In this document: piece after piece, positions 1-7,553 of the stretch
Layout of the letters: each line of letters opens with the position of its first letter
Numbering within the stretch: the stretch's first letter is position 1
NCBI GenBank assembly: GCA_934338065.1
Contig: CAKRGX010000017.1
Location: 1-33,927 of the forward strand
DNA from: an uncultured Eubacterium sp.
GTDB lineage: Bacteria; Bacillota; Clostridia; Lachnospirales; Lachnospiraceae
Direction: 5' to 3'
Length of the DNA: 33,927 nt
Position numbers and translations under genes: made by a program
The notes under the pieces: model-generated
Database searches by the model: none
What the model was told of the DNA's origin: nothing
The model's input: only the letters and a program-made list of their open reading frames with translations

Positions 1-228
1 CTTGTTCTTCTTCACAATCTTCACGTACTTTTTGCCTTTGCTGACCTTCCACTTTACGGTCCGCTTGTTGTTCTTCAACTTTAGAACTTTTTTGGCTCCA
101 ACTGCTACCTTTGCTGTCTTTGGCAGAGTCACCTTTGCCGCCATGGACGGAACGCCGGTACCCATACTACTGACCATCATGGCAGCGATTGTTGCTGCTG
201 CGAAACATTGTTTTGTTCCTTTTTTCAT
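1..228 (-). CDS. Secreted Ig-like (BIG2-type) protein, N-terminal fragment cut by the window edge
   Basis: Seventy-six codons are open from an ATG at 226-228 down to base 1, so the gene continues off the left edge. The start begins MKKGTKQCF and is preceded on the minus strand by an AGAGG-type ribosome binding site; an in-frame ATG at 249 lacks one. Residues 1 to about 32 form a signal peptide: lysines, then an alanine/methionine-rich core, ending near SMAA. After it comes a lysine- and valine-rich beta-type stretch (KVTLPKTAKVAVG, then TVKWKVSKGKKYVKI) resembling the start of a bacterial Ig-like group 2 domain. The secreted protein at 2544-3869 has a similar beginning. The likely role is a cell-surface or secreted protein; the effector part is not visible. 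No promoter could be assigned. Confidence 0.7.
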   Translation of the reverse strand, partial: MKKGTKQCFAAATIAAMMVSSMGTGVPSMAAKVTLPKTAKVAVGAKKVLKLKNNKRTVKWKVSKGKKYVKIVKKNK

Positions 229-521
229 CCTTTTCTTCCTCTCTTTCATGATTTTTAATGTTTTGGTGTTTGAATATGTCTTAGAACATTATCGTTTTGT
301 ATTTCTTTATTCTAGCCCACTCGTGATCAAACTTTTTTCCTAATTTTTAACAAAACTGCTTTATAGATATCTCTATGTCCTATAAAATCTCTTTTTTTAA
401 AGAAAAGCATCAAAACACTTTAGTCTATTGTACCAATACTTTTGTATTTTGTAAATATTCTTTCCCTGGCATATGATATTTTGGGTATAGATACCTACCA
501 CCAAAATATAAGGAGGTTTTT
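229..521. other. AT-rich intergenic region between divergent genes
   Basis: These 293 bases separate the leftmost minus-strand gene from the plus-strand regulator at 522. They contain no ORF that looks real. They do hold several short inverted repeats: ATAGA-TATC-TCTAT at 363-376, AATAC-TTTT-GTATT at 435-448, and a nested pair at 476-509. The octamer TATAGATA occurs at 362-369 and again at 486-493. Promoters are not clear. TTGTAC at 428-433 with TAAATA at 452-457 (spacing 18) is a weak candidate for the regulator. Confidence 0.5.
476..509. promoter_or_regulatory. Nested inverted repeat upstream of the XRE regulator, candidate operator
   Basis: ATATTTTGG at 476-484 is matched by CCAAAATAT at 501-509, a perfect 9-bp inverted repeat. 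It encloses a second palindrome, GGTAT-AG-ATACC, at 484-495. The whole sits immediately before the AGGAGG ribosome binding site (511-516) of the helix-turn-helix gene, where an autoregulatory operator would be expected. It could also fold in the mRNA. The operator role is inferred from position and symmetry. Confidence 0.4.
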
Positions 522-818
522 ATGCTCGGTGATAAAATAAAGGATCTTCGCATATCCTATTCATTAAATCAGGTTGAACTTGCAAAAAATCTACACGTAA
601 GCAAACAAACTATTTCAAATTGGGAAAATAATAATATTCCACCCTCCGTCGATACACTGATCAGAATTGCTGACTATTTTAACGTTACTACGGATTATTT
701 ATTAGAACGGCAATACCGGCGCAGCATTGTTGCCGATGGTCTTACAGATGTTCAGATTGCCCACATACAAAATATTATAAACGATATTTTACACATAGAA
801 AAAACGACGGCTGATTGA
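522..818 (+). CDS. Small XRE-family helix-turn-helix transcriptional regulator
   Basis: This 98-residue protein is almost entirely a Cro/C1-type DNA-binding domain. Residues 5-60 show the five-helix pattern: KIKDLRISYSLNQVELAKNL, then HVSKQTISNWENN as recognition helix, then PSVDTLIRIADYFNVTTDYLL. The remaining ~35 residues are a short helical tail that may dimerise. AGGAGG at 511-516 precedes the ATG. Inverted repeats lie directly upstream, so autorepression is plausible. A hairpin overlapping the stop codon probably ends transcription. Its target genes cannot be told from the sequence; the divergent secreted-protein gene is one candidate. Confidence 0.9.
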   Translation: MLGDKIKDLRISYSLNQVELAKNLHVSKQTISNWENNNIPPSVDTLIRIADYFNVTTDYLLERQYRRSIVADGLTDVQIAHIQNIINDILHIEKTTAD

Positions 819-834
819 ATCGTCCCGTCGTTTT
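801..834 (+). terminator. Rho-independent terminator after the XRE gene
   Basis: AAAACGACGG (801-810) pairs with CCGTCGTTTT (825-834), a perfect 10-bp stem around a 14-nt loop. The stop codon of the regulator (816-818) lies in the loop. The downstream T run is short, so termination may be partial. The stem is flanked by six A residues on the other side, so it could also act on the minus strand. Confidence 0.7.
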
Positions 835-930
835 ATTAGCCTATTCTTTATATGCCGTATATTTTCTCTATTTCTCCATATACTACTAATCCTTCTTTAT
901 AAAGCAATCCTGCAACGGTGACAATAACCG

Positions 931-936
931 TATAAT
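931..936 (+). promoter_or_regulatory. Candidate -10 element for the DUF3892 gene
   Basis: TATAAT lies 26 bases before the start codon at 962. No good -35 box is seen at 16-18 bases upstream, so the promoter assignment is tentative. Since the preceding gene ends in a terminator, some promoter is expected here. Confidence 0.3.
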
Positions 937-961
937 AATAACAAATCGGAGGTTATACCAA

Positions 962-1249
962 ATGAGAGATAGTTTAAAAACAGAATTACCAAGATTAGCT
1001 TTAGACGATATTCCTACGCCAAATGAACAGGCCGTCCGGATCACCGGACTGGTAAAACACCGTGGGCGGGTTGAAGGTTATCAGCTTTCCGATGACCGCA
1101 TCATCAGCCGCGATGAGGGCGTTGCCCTGGCAAGGGCGGGAGAGATTCGCGGTGTTGGCATTGCCCATCGCAAAGATACTGAGTACCTTAAATCCCTTCC
1201 CGATGAAAAGGAAAGCAATAATCTGTCATCACTGCCAACGGTGAAATAA
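962..1249 (+). CDS. DUF3892 family protein
   Basis: This 95-residue soluble protein has no signal peptide or membrane segment. Residues 25-86 match the DUF3892 pattern: ITGLVKHRGRVEGYQLSD, then a stretch with EGVALARAGEIRGVGIAH, then YLKSLPDEKESNNLSSLP. The family is small, beta-rich and of unknown function in Firmicutes. GGAGG at 948-952 is well placed before the ATG. It follows the XRE gene but is separated from it by a terminator. It converges with the broken yoaK-type gene, leaving only three bases between the two stop codons. The family assignment is from memory of its conserved pattern. Confidence 0.75.
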   Translation: MRDSLKTELPRLALDDIPTPNEQAVRITGLVKHRGRVEGYQLSDDRIISRDEGVALARAGEIRGVGIAHRKDTEYLKSLPDEKESNNLSSLPTVK

Positions 1250-1252
1250 AGT

Positions 1253-2031
1253 CTAATGCCCTCTCGGCACCTTCCACAAAAGATCATGTTCTTTCACCAG
1301 ATCAGCATATAATAGCAGAACAAAATTTGCCATCATCGGTATGATTGCAATCCAGATTGCTTTTTCTTTCAGTATCGCACAGAAAATAGTTAAAACACAG
1401 GCACCGGTAAAGAAGCCGGTAAGCATAAGTAAATGTACCAGTCCACGATGCAATACGCCACGGTCTTTTCCTTTTCCCCGAAGGATCTTTGCCAGACACA
1501 CGCCGACCTGTCTCACGTGATTGGTGCAAAAGGTTGTAGCCATTGGAATTCCTTCTGCCTGCCGAAATGTATTATACTGCATGGAAGTAATAAAGTTGAT
1601 AAGGATTTGCACAATCTGATCCGGCAGGCTCAAAGGAATCCAGCCAATCAGGAACAGTATAACAATTTCAATTGCGATCAGACAGGTATCCCACCTGAGC
1701 CAGCCTGTTTTACGCACAGTATGCGGCAGCACTTCAGATAAGATTGCGCCGCCGCAATACGCTGCGATAGGAATAAGAAAATAAAATCCCAGTTTTTCTT
1801 TCCAAAAGCAATTCCCATCATGACGATGTTGGCGGTCTGGGCGTTACAGAAAACTCCACCACGCATTACAAAGGTATATGCCCCCATCATACCAGCTGTT
1901 ACCATAAGGAGAACAAATACAACAATTCTTTCACATGTTAAAAACTCTGCCTCAATTTTGTCCAAAACGGATTTATGTTGTTCCATCACTGTATCACTAC
2001 TTTCTTGTTTATTATCGTTCTCTCTGATCAC
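1253..2031 (-). pseudogene. YoaK-type (DUF1275) membrane protein gene broken by a one-base frameshift
   Basis: Two overlapping minus-strand frames together make one DUF1275 protein. The upstream part (GTG at 2031) carries residues resembling the family N-terminus: GMMGAYTFVMRGGVFCNAQTAN, a G-x-x-D/G-A-Y-x-F then Q-T-N pattern, ending in FGKKNWDFIFL. The downstream frame continues the same protein as IPIAAYCGGAILSEVLPHTV and then MQYNTFRQAEGIPMATTF. The switch falls in the T-rich tract near 1771-1786, where one missing base would restore a ~259-residue, six-helix membrane protein. The GTG start overlaps the ybaK stop (GTGA), suggesting translational coupling. The substrate of the family is unknown. 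It is either a real pseudogene or a homopolymer sequencing error. Confidence 0.75.
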
Positions 2032-2534
2032 CGGACAATAATATCTGCATAGTGTCCTCTTGTAACCTTTACAAGATCATCCGGTGCCAAAAAGATCTGT
2101 GACCCCAAACGTCCCCCACTCACTATGATCTGCTCAAAATTTCTGGCAGATTCATCTACTATGGTATCATATTGTTTTTTCATTCCTATTGCCGTGCAGC
2201 CGCCACGAATATATCCGGTTACTGCATTAATGTCTTTTACATGCACCATCTCAAGTGACTTTTCGTTTACAACCCTCGCTGCTTTTTTCAGATCAACTTC
2301 CTCTGCTATCGGCAGTACGAAAACATGATATTCTTTACTCTTCCCCTGCATAACGAGCGTTTTAAAACTCTGTTCATACGGCTGCCCCAGTTTGTCTGCT
2401 ATATGAATTCCATCGATAAATTCATCACACTCATACGTATTCACCTGAAAATCAATTTTGTTTCTTTCTAACATGCGCATTGCATTTGTCTTTACATCTT
2501 TGTGTTTACTTTTCAAACCTGCCACGTCCTTCAC
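2028..2534 (-). CDS. ybaK: YbaK/EbsC-type aminoacyl-tRNA deacylase (Cys-tRNA(Pro) deacylase)
   Basis: The 168-residue product matches the YbaK/ProX editing domain family, which removes cysteine from mischarged tRNA(Pro) in trans. Visible features are TNAMRMLERNKIDF near the start, EQSFKTLVMQGK with the conserved lysine, LPIAEEVDLKKAARV, the glycine-rich GYIRGGCTAIGMKK loop, and ISGGR-like VSGGRLGSQIFLAPDDLV. Family members are about 155-160 residues, so the GTG at 2534 may give a slightly extended N-terminus; the TTG at codon 7 (preceded by AAGGA) is an alternative. It lies 9 bases after the secreted-protein gene and overlaps the next gene by four bases, so these form one transcription unit. 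Confidence 0.88.
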   Translation of the reverse strand: MKDVAGLKSKHKDVKTNAMRMLERNKIDFQVNTYECDEFIDGIHIADKLGQPYEQSFKTLVMQGKSKEYHVFVLPIAEEVDLKKAARVVNEKSLEMVHVKDINAVTGYIRGGCTAIGMKKQYDTIVDESARNFEQIIVSGGRLGSQIFLAPDDLVKVTRGHYADIIVR

Positions 2535-2543
2535 ATTGCTATT

Positions 2544-3869
2544 TTACTTCTGCGCATCCTCTGTCGTCCACATATGTATGGTAAGCCCGGTTTCCCAGCT
2601 TACCGTTCCATGAAGTGGTGCCGTCTCTACCCAGGCATAATCAGGGCAGTCGGTAATAATAACCGGTTCTGTTGTCATTCCGTTATTATCAATTCCATTA
2701 TTCTCTACATACATCCGGCAGGGATTTCCCTTTGCATCCGTTCCTTCCAAAATATATCGTGCAGAAAGAGTTTCTATCTTTCCCGTATATTTTAGTCTGG
2801 TATCCACACTGTCTGCAACAACCTTACCATTAAAATTATCACATTCACCGCGTCCACCAAAATGAATCATGGATGCTTTTCCAGTGCTTCCTGTTACCGA
2901 ATCCGTTGCTCCTATATCAATAAAGAACGTGAAAATTTCTTTTGTATACTTATGCGTTGTATCCGGTTTAACAATTGCCGGTGGTGCCACTGGTTCTGTA
3001 TTAGACTCATTCCAAAGATATGTGATCACCTTCTCTCCCTTTTCATTAACAGAAAGCCTTCCCTGAATATCTGCTGTCTCCATCCATGCCAGTGCCTTGC
3101 TGTTCGTAAGAATGACCGGCTTGGTTACTGTCTTGGCATTTTCCTCTGTTCCTTCATCCTGAATAAATATCTTGCAGGTATTTCCGGCATTATCCTTGCC
3201 GGAAAGAATAAACCGGGCACAATTTTTTTTCTTTCCGTCTTTAAAAGTTTTCGTTACATTCGAACTTTCTTTGTATACACTTCCAGAAAAATAATCACCG
3301 GATGCCGTTCCTTTAAAGTACTGCATATCGACTTTACACGTGTTTCCCTGTACGGTTTCCAATTTTGTTTCTGTCACATTGAGCCGGAACAATTCCTTCG
3401 AATACACATCCCGGTTCGGATCCAGTGTCGGCGCCACTGTTGGCGATGCAAAAGGAGTCTCCGTTGATGTTGGTGCCGATGTCGCTTCTGCTGCCGGCGT
3501 AGGAACCGGAGAAACTGCCGGCGTAGCAACCGGTGCCATCTTTTTCACTCTAACCCTTACAACTCCTACTTTTCTTGTTTTCTTTTTTATCTTTTCCTTC
3601 ACGGTAATCATTGCCTTCCCTGACTTTCGCGCCGTTACCATACCACTCTTTGAAACCTTAGCTACTTTGACAGAAGAAGACCGGTATGTATATTTGGCAC
3701 CTTTTTTCTTTTTCTTAATAACAATCTTTTTCTTCTGGCCTACATTTAAAGAGAAAGATTTTCCCGCTAATGTGGCTTTCTTTGCCGCCAGGCCAACTGG
3801 TGTCTGCGTACATGTTCCCATGATCAATGCCAACGCAAGCACCTTACTTACCATTCGTTTTACATTCAT
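2544..3869 (-). CDS. Secreted protein: Ig-like domain, Pro/Thr/Ala linker and two DUF3237-like repeats
   Basis: The ATG at 3867-3869 follows GGAGG by seven bases and gives 441 residues; the frame stays open a further 13 codons upstream without a ribosome binding site. A signal peptide (MNVKRMVSKVLALALIMG) is followed by a lysine-rich BIG2-like domain (about residues 29-110, ending KSGKAMITVKEK). A low-complexity Pro/Thr/Ala/Ser linker covers about 115-155. Two related ~125-residue modules follow, each starting YSKELF or YTKEIF. Each carries a matching segment: ARFILSGKDNAGNTCKIF in the first, ARYILEGTDAKGNPCRMY in the second. Each then has KPVILTNSKALAWMETADI or EPVIITDCPDYAWVETAPL. The modules resemble DUF3237. 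A cell-surface or carbohydrate-related role is possible but unproven. Confidence 0.75.
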   Translation of the reverse strand: MNVKRMVSKVLALALIMGTCTQTPVGLAAKKATLAGKSFSLNVGQKKKIVIKKKKKGAKYTYRSSSVKVAKVSKSGMVTARKSGKAMITVKEKIKKKTRKVGVVRVRVKKMAPVATPAVSPVPTPAAEATSAPTSTETPFASPTVAPTLDPNRDVYSKELFRLNVTETKLETVQGNTCKVDMQYFKGTASGDYFSGSVYKESSNVTKTFKDGKKKNCARFILSGKDNAGNTCKIFIQDEGTEENAKTVTKPVILTNSKALAWMETADIQGRLSVNEKGEKVITYLWNESNTEPVAPPAIVKPDTTHKYTKEIFTFFIDIGATDSVTGSTGKASMIHFGGRGECDNFNGKVVADSVDTRLKYTGKIETLSARYILEGTDAKGNPCRMYVENNGIDNNGMTTEPVIITDCPDYAWVETAPLHGTVSWETGLTIHMWTTEDAQK

Positions 3870-3920
3870 TTTTCTGCCTCCATTTCTTTGACGACTAGCG
3901 CCAAACAATCTTATTTTGAA

Positions 3921-5201
3921 TCATTTTTCTATTGTTAGCTGCCCCAACAGTGACAATGACCCAAAAAGGACAACGGCTTCTCCTTTACTGCAATGTTCTG
4001 CCGCTTTATTTACCCCTGCCGACACACTATCGGCAATTGACACCCGTTTACACCCGGCATTCCGCCACACATCAGCCAGAACTTCTGCTTCCAATCCCCG
4101 GTCGGTTGGTGCTGTAACGGTAATGATATCATAAAATAGCGGCTGCAGTACCGTTACCATCTTATCATATTCTTTATCACGAAACACCCCCATCACTCCA
4201 TGTAGTACCTTTCCTGGCAGCAATTTTTCCAACGACTCACGTAGTGCCAGCGCTCCCTGCTCATTATGTGCTCCATCTACAAGGATTGTCGGTAGTTCTT
4301 TCACGAGTTCAAGCCTTCCATGCCATTTTGTCTCCCGTATGCCCAGCATAAACTGTACCGGGTCAAAGGAAAACTCATTTTCCATCTGCCGGCATGTTTC
4401 AATTGCCAGACATGCGTTATCAAGCTGATAGATACCTAACATCTGCGTGCGGAAGTGTTCTCCCTGATAAGAAAACAGGCTTCCTTTGAGATTATACTGA
4501 AGTAACTTTATATCTTCCCTGTTTACCACAGTCAACGTGGCTTTTCGGTCTCTGCAGACAGAAGATATCACTGCCAGCACTTCAGGCTCCTTTTGTATCG
4601 TGATAACCGGAACACCCTTCCGGATGATTCCCGCTTTTTGTGCGGCGATCTCTGCTAAAGTATTTCCTAATAATCTCATATGATCTCTGCTGATCGGTGT
4701 TATAACAGAAGCAACAACATGTTCAATGACATTGGTTGCATCTTCCCGTCCCCCAAGACCAACTTCCAGTACAACGATCTGACATTGTTTCTTTACAAAT
4801 GCCAGAAAAGCCATCGCAGTCTCAAATTCGAAGATTGTCGGCGTTTCACCGCCTTCTCTCTCTATTCTTTCTACCGCATGGGCTGCTTCCGTTATCACAT
4901 CGGCGAGCAGCTCCTTTTCAATATAAACAGTCCCTCGGCTGTCTTCAAACTGTATGCACTCTTCATACTGAAAGACAACTGGTGACACATAGCGCCCGAC
5001 CAGGCATCCGTTAACTGCCAGTATGCTGCTGATGTATGCGGATGTAGATCCCTTTCCATTCGTCCCGGCTACATGAACAAAACGAAGTTTGTTCTGGGGA
5101 TCTCCCAAGTAAGAACATAATAACCTCATACGATCTAGTCCCAGCGAAATCCCGCCCGAGCGATAATTCTTAATATAACGTAGCGCTTCTTCGTAATTCA
5201 T
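3921..5201 (-). CDS. folC: Bifunctional folylpolyglutamate synthase / dihydrofolate synthase
   Basis: This 426-residue cytosolic ligase adds glutamate to dihydropteroate or folates using ATP. It shows the P-loop GTNGKGS at 46-52, the family motif EVGLGGREDATNV, and DGAHNEQGALALRESL in the C-terminal domain. The ATG at 5199-5201 is chosen because AAAGGAG lies just upstream. The frame continues 17 more codons upstream, but those codons are the serA terminator read through. The gene starts a few bases after that terminator, so it is expressed by readthrough or from a promoter I could not identify. The downstream secreted-protein gene begins 51 bases later. Confidence 0.95.
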   Translation of the reverse strand: MNYEEALRYIKNYRSGGISLGLDRMRLLCSYLGDPQNKLRFVHVAGTNGKGSTSAYISSILAVNGCLVGRYVSPVVFQYEECIQFEDSRGTVYIEKELLADVITEAAHAVERIEREGGETPTIFEFETAMAFLAFVKKQCQIVVLEVGLGGREDATNVIEHVVASVITPISRDHMRLLGNTLAEIAAQKAGIIRKGVPVITIQKEPEVLAVISSVCRDRKATLTVVNREDIKLLQYNLKGSLFSYQGEHFRTQMLGIYQLDNACLAIETCRQMENEFSFDPVQFMLGIRETKWHGRLELVKELPTILVDGAHNEQGALALRESLEKLLPGKVLHGVMGVFRDKEYDKMVTVLQPLFYDIITVTAPTDRGLEAEVLADVWRNAGCKRVSIADSVSAGVNKAAEHCSKGEAVVLFGSLSLLGQLTIEK

Positions 5202-5213
5202 GTATTCTCCTTT

Positions 5214-5244
5214 GAAAAAAGGGCGACACCTTTGTTCGCCCTTT
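5214..5244 (-). terminator. Rho-independent terminator after serA
   Basis: Read on the minus strand, AAAGGGCGA (5244-5236) pairs with TCGCCCTTT (5226-5218) around a 9-nt loop and is followed by TTTTTTC. It lies between the serA stop at 5262 and the folC start at 5201 and should end the leu-ilv-ser operon. The AAAGGAG ribosome binding site of folC begins right after the T run. Confidence 0.85.
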
Positions 5245-5261
5245 TGGATCATTTCTTCCTT

Positions 5262-6428
5262 TTATTTGATCACACGTACTCGAATCACACCGTCAATTGC
5301 CTCTAATTCTTTTACAATTTCATCTGAGATCGATGTGCAAACATCAAAAATGGAATACGCATAGTCACCACGGCTCTTATTAACCATATTTTCGATATTT
5401 ACATTATCTTTGGCAAAAAGACCGGTAAACTGCGTCAACATATTTGGTACATTCTTGTGTGCGATTGTTATGCGTCCCTCAGTAGAGCAAACACCTCCAT
5501 CACAATTCGGATAATTGACAGAATTCTTAATATTTCCATTTTCCATAAAATCGCGTATTTCGCTAACTGCCATCTTAGCACAGTTATCTTCTGACTCTTG
5601 TGTAGAAGCACCTAAATGTGGTGTAACTGTTGTATTTGGTAGATTAACAGTTATTGGATTTGGAAAATCAACTACATACTTGCCAACTTTTCCAGACTCT
5701 AATGCAGCCTTCATATCCTCTTCGTTCACCAATGTATCACGGGAGAAGTTAAGAATAACCACACCATCTTTCATCTTATCAAAAGCATCTTTGTTAAACA
5801 TTCCCTTTGTAGAGTCCAAAAGAGGAACGTGTACCGTGATATAATCGCACATAGCAAAAAGTTCATCATTTGACTTAACCATAGTGACGTCGCGTGACAT
5901 ATTTAACGCATGCTCGACAGATAAATAAGGGTCGCAGCCATAAACGTCCATACCAAGACGATTCGCGGCATTTGCAACAAGAACACCGATGGCACCCAGA
6001 CCAATGATTCCCAGTTTCTTTCCTTTAATTTCCGTTCCGGCAAATGCTTTCTTTGCTTTTTCTCCTGATTTAGCAATATCCGGGTCATCCTTATTATCCT
6101 TGCACCACTGAATACCACCGGTAATGTCACGGGCTGCAAGAAGCATTGATGCGATCACAAGTTCCTTTACTCCATTCGCATTCGCTCCCGGTGTATTGAA
6201 AACAACAATGCCCTGCTCGGCACATTTGTCAAGCGGAATATTATTTACTCCGGCACCGGCACGTGCAACTGCCAGCAGATTATCTGACAATTCCATATCA
6301 TGCATACTCGCACTACGAACCAGAATAGCCTCGGCATCTCCTGTGTTATCTGTTATCTCATAACGATCATCCAACATATCCAAGCCACACTGTGCTATCG
6401 GATTCAAACAATTTACTTTTACACTCAT
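5262..6428 (-). CDS. serA: D-3-phosphoglycerate dehydrogenase
   Basis: The enzyme oxidises 3-phosphoglycerate to phosphohydroxypyruvate with NAD+, the first step of serine synthesis. The 388-residue form from the ATG at 6426-6428 begins MSVKVNCLNP, matching the family. Thirteen further upstream codons are open but overlap the ribosome binding region (GGAAGGAA). The Rossmann motif GLGAIG is at 143-148, the conserved NTPGANANGVKELV stretch at 78-91, and PHLGASTQESEDNCA later. A C-terminal ACT domain occupies about 315-388 (starting GRITIAHKNVPNML), a typical serine-sensing module. It is the last gene of the operon, 19 bases after serC. Confidence 0.96.
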   Translation of the reverse strand: MSVKVNCLNPIAQCGLDMLDDRYEITDNTGDAEAILVRSASMHDMELSDNLLAVARAGAGVNNIPLDKCAEQGIVVFNTPGANANGVKELVIASMLLAARDITGGIQWCKDNKDDPDIAKSGEKAKKAFAGTEIKGKKLGIIGLGAIGVLVANAANRLGMDVYGCDPYLSVEHALNMSRDVTMVKSNDELFAMCDYITVHVPLLDSTKGMFNKDAFDKMKDGVVILNFSRDTLVNEEDMKAALESGKVGKYVVDFPNPITVNLPNTTVTPHLGASTQESEDNCAKMAVSEIRDFMENGNIKNSVNYPNCDGGVCSTEGRITIAHKNVPNMLTQFTGLFAKDNVNIENMVNKSRGDYAYSIFDVCTSISDEIVKELEAIDGVIRVRVIK

Positions 6429-6447
6429 TTTAACTTCGATTCCTTCC

Positions 6448-7530
6448 TTAAGCATTTTCTGCTTCAAATTTTTTCATAAATTCCACTAATTTTTCTACAC
6501 CTTCTTTTGGCATAGCATTATAGATACTAGCACGCATGCCACCCACGGTACGATGTCCTTTCAGATTCTCAAATCCGGCTTCTTTTGCTTCTTTCACAAA
6601 CTTGGCATCCAGCTCTTTGTCTCCGGTTACAAATGGAACGTTCATCAAAGAACGATCCTCTGCACGGACAGTTCCTTTGAATAACTTAGAAGAATCAAGA
6701 AAATCATACAGGATTTTTGCTTTTTCTTCATTTCTTTTCTTCATTTCTTCCAGGCCACCCATCTTCTTGAGCCACTTAAATACTTTACCACAGATATAAA
6801 TGCCATAAGCTGGCGGCGTGTTGTAAAGAGATTGTGCATCCGCATGAATTTTATACTGAAGCATCGTTGGGACTTTCTCATCCACTTCTTCCGGAATAAG
6901 ATCCTCACGAATGATTACGATAACAACACCGGCCGGTCCGATATTCTTCTGCACACCACCGTAGATGACTCCATATTTTGTTACGTCTACCGGCTCAGAT
7001 AAGAAACAAGAGGATACATCCGCTACCAAATTCTTTCCTTTTGTGTTTGGTAATGTTTTGTATTTTGTTCCATAAATAGTGTTGTTTTCACAAATATACA
7101 CATAATCAGCATCATCGTCAATAGGTAGATCTGAGCAATCCGGAATATAGGAGAAGGTCTCATCTTCAGATGAAGCAATTTTGACCGCTTTTCCATATTT
7201 ACTTGCTTCCTGATAGGCTTTCTTTGCCCACTGTCCTGTTACGATATAATCTGCCACACCGTTCTTCATAAGGTTCATCGGAATCATAGCAAACTGCTGT
7301 GAAGCACCACCCTGCAAAAACAAAACCTTATAGTTATCTGGAATATTCATCAGATCCCTCAGGTCCTGTTCCGCATCTTTAATGATTTTGTCATATGCTG
7401 CGGAACGATGACTCATTTCCATGACAGACATTCCTGTCCCTTGATAATCCAGCATCTCATCTGCTGCTTCTTTTAATACCTCTTCCGGCAATACTGCCGG
7501 GCCTGCTGAAAAGTTATATACTCTAGCCAC
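6448..7530 (-). CDS. serC: Phosphoserine aminotransferase
   Basis: This 360-residue PLP enzyme converts phosphohydroxypyruvate and glutamate to phosphoserine. It starts with GTG at 7530, preceded by GGGGG nine bases upstream. The N-terminus VYNFSAGPAVLPEEVL is diagnostic. The FLQGGASQQFAMIPMNL segment and the PLP lysine in YGGVQKNIGPAG (K195) are visible, as is GHRTVGGMRASIYNAMP near the C-terminus. It sits between ilvB (23 bases) and serA (19 bases), so the two serine genes are co-transcribed with branched-chain amino acid genes. Confidence 0.97.
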   Translation of the reverse strand: MARVYNFSAGPAVLPEEVLKEAADEMLDYQGTGMSVMEMSHRSAAYDKIIKDAEQDLRDLMNIPDNYKVLFLQGGASQQFAMIPMNLMKNGVADYIVTGQWAKKAYQEASKYGKAVKIASSEDETFSYIPDCSDLPIDDDADYVYICENNTIYGTKYKTLPNTKGKNLVADVSSCFLSEPVDVTKYGVIYGGVQKNIGPAGVVIVIIREDLIPEEVDEKVPTMLQYKIHADAQSLYNTPPAYGIYICGKVFKWLKKMGGLEEMKKRNEEKAKILYDFLDSSKLFKGTVRAEDRSLMNVPFVTGDKELDAKFVKEAKEAGFENLKGHRTVGGMRASIYNAMPKEGVEKLVEFMKKFEAENA

Positions 7531-7553
7531 GGTTGAAATCCCCCTTTTTATTA

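Noticed and set aside
2..343. Long open frame on the plus strand at the left edge
   Set aside because: It is antisense to the signal peptide and Ig-like start of the minus-strand gene, has no ribosome binding site, and its hydrophobic product reflects the complement of lysine codons.
2862..3467. 201-codon plus-strand frame opposite the secreted protein
   Set aside because: It has no ribosome binding site, an amino acid composition typical of antisense translation, and covers conserved repeat modules on the other strand.
3420..3540. Possible tandem DNA repeat
   Set aside because: The repetition comes from codons of a Pro/Thr/Ala linker in the secreted protein and lacks a regular unit, so it is low-complexity coding sequence and not a CRISPR or satellite array.
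3340..3891. 183-codon plus-strand frame opposite the secreted protein's N-terminus
   Set aside because: It is the mirror of the lysine-rich domain and the Pro/Thr/Ala linker; the minus-strand frame has a signal peptide and a GGAGG site.
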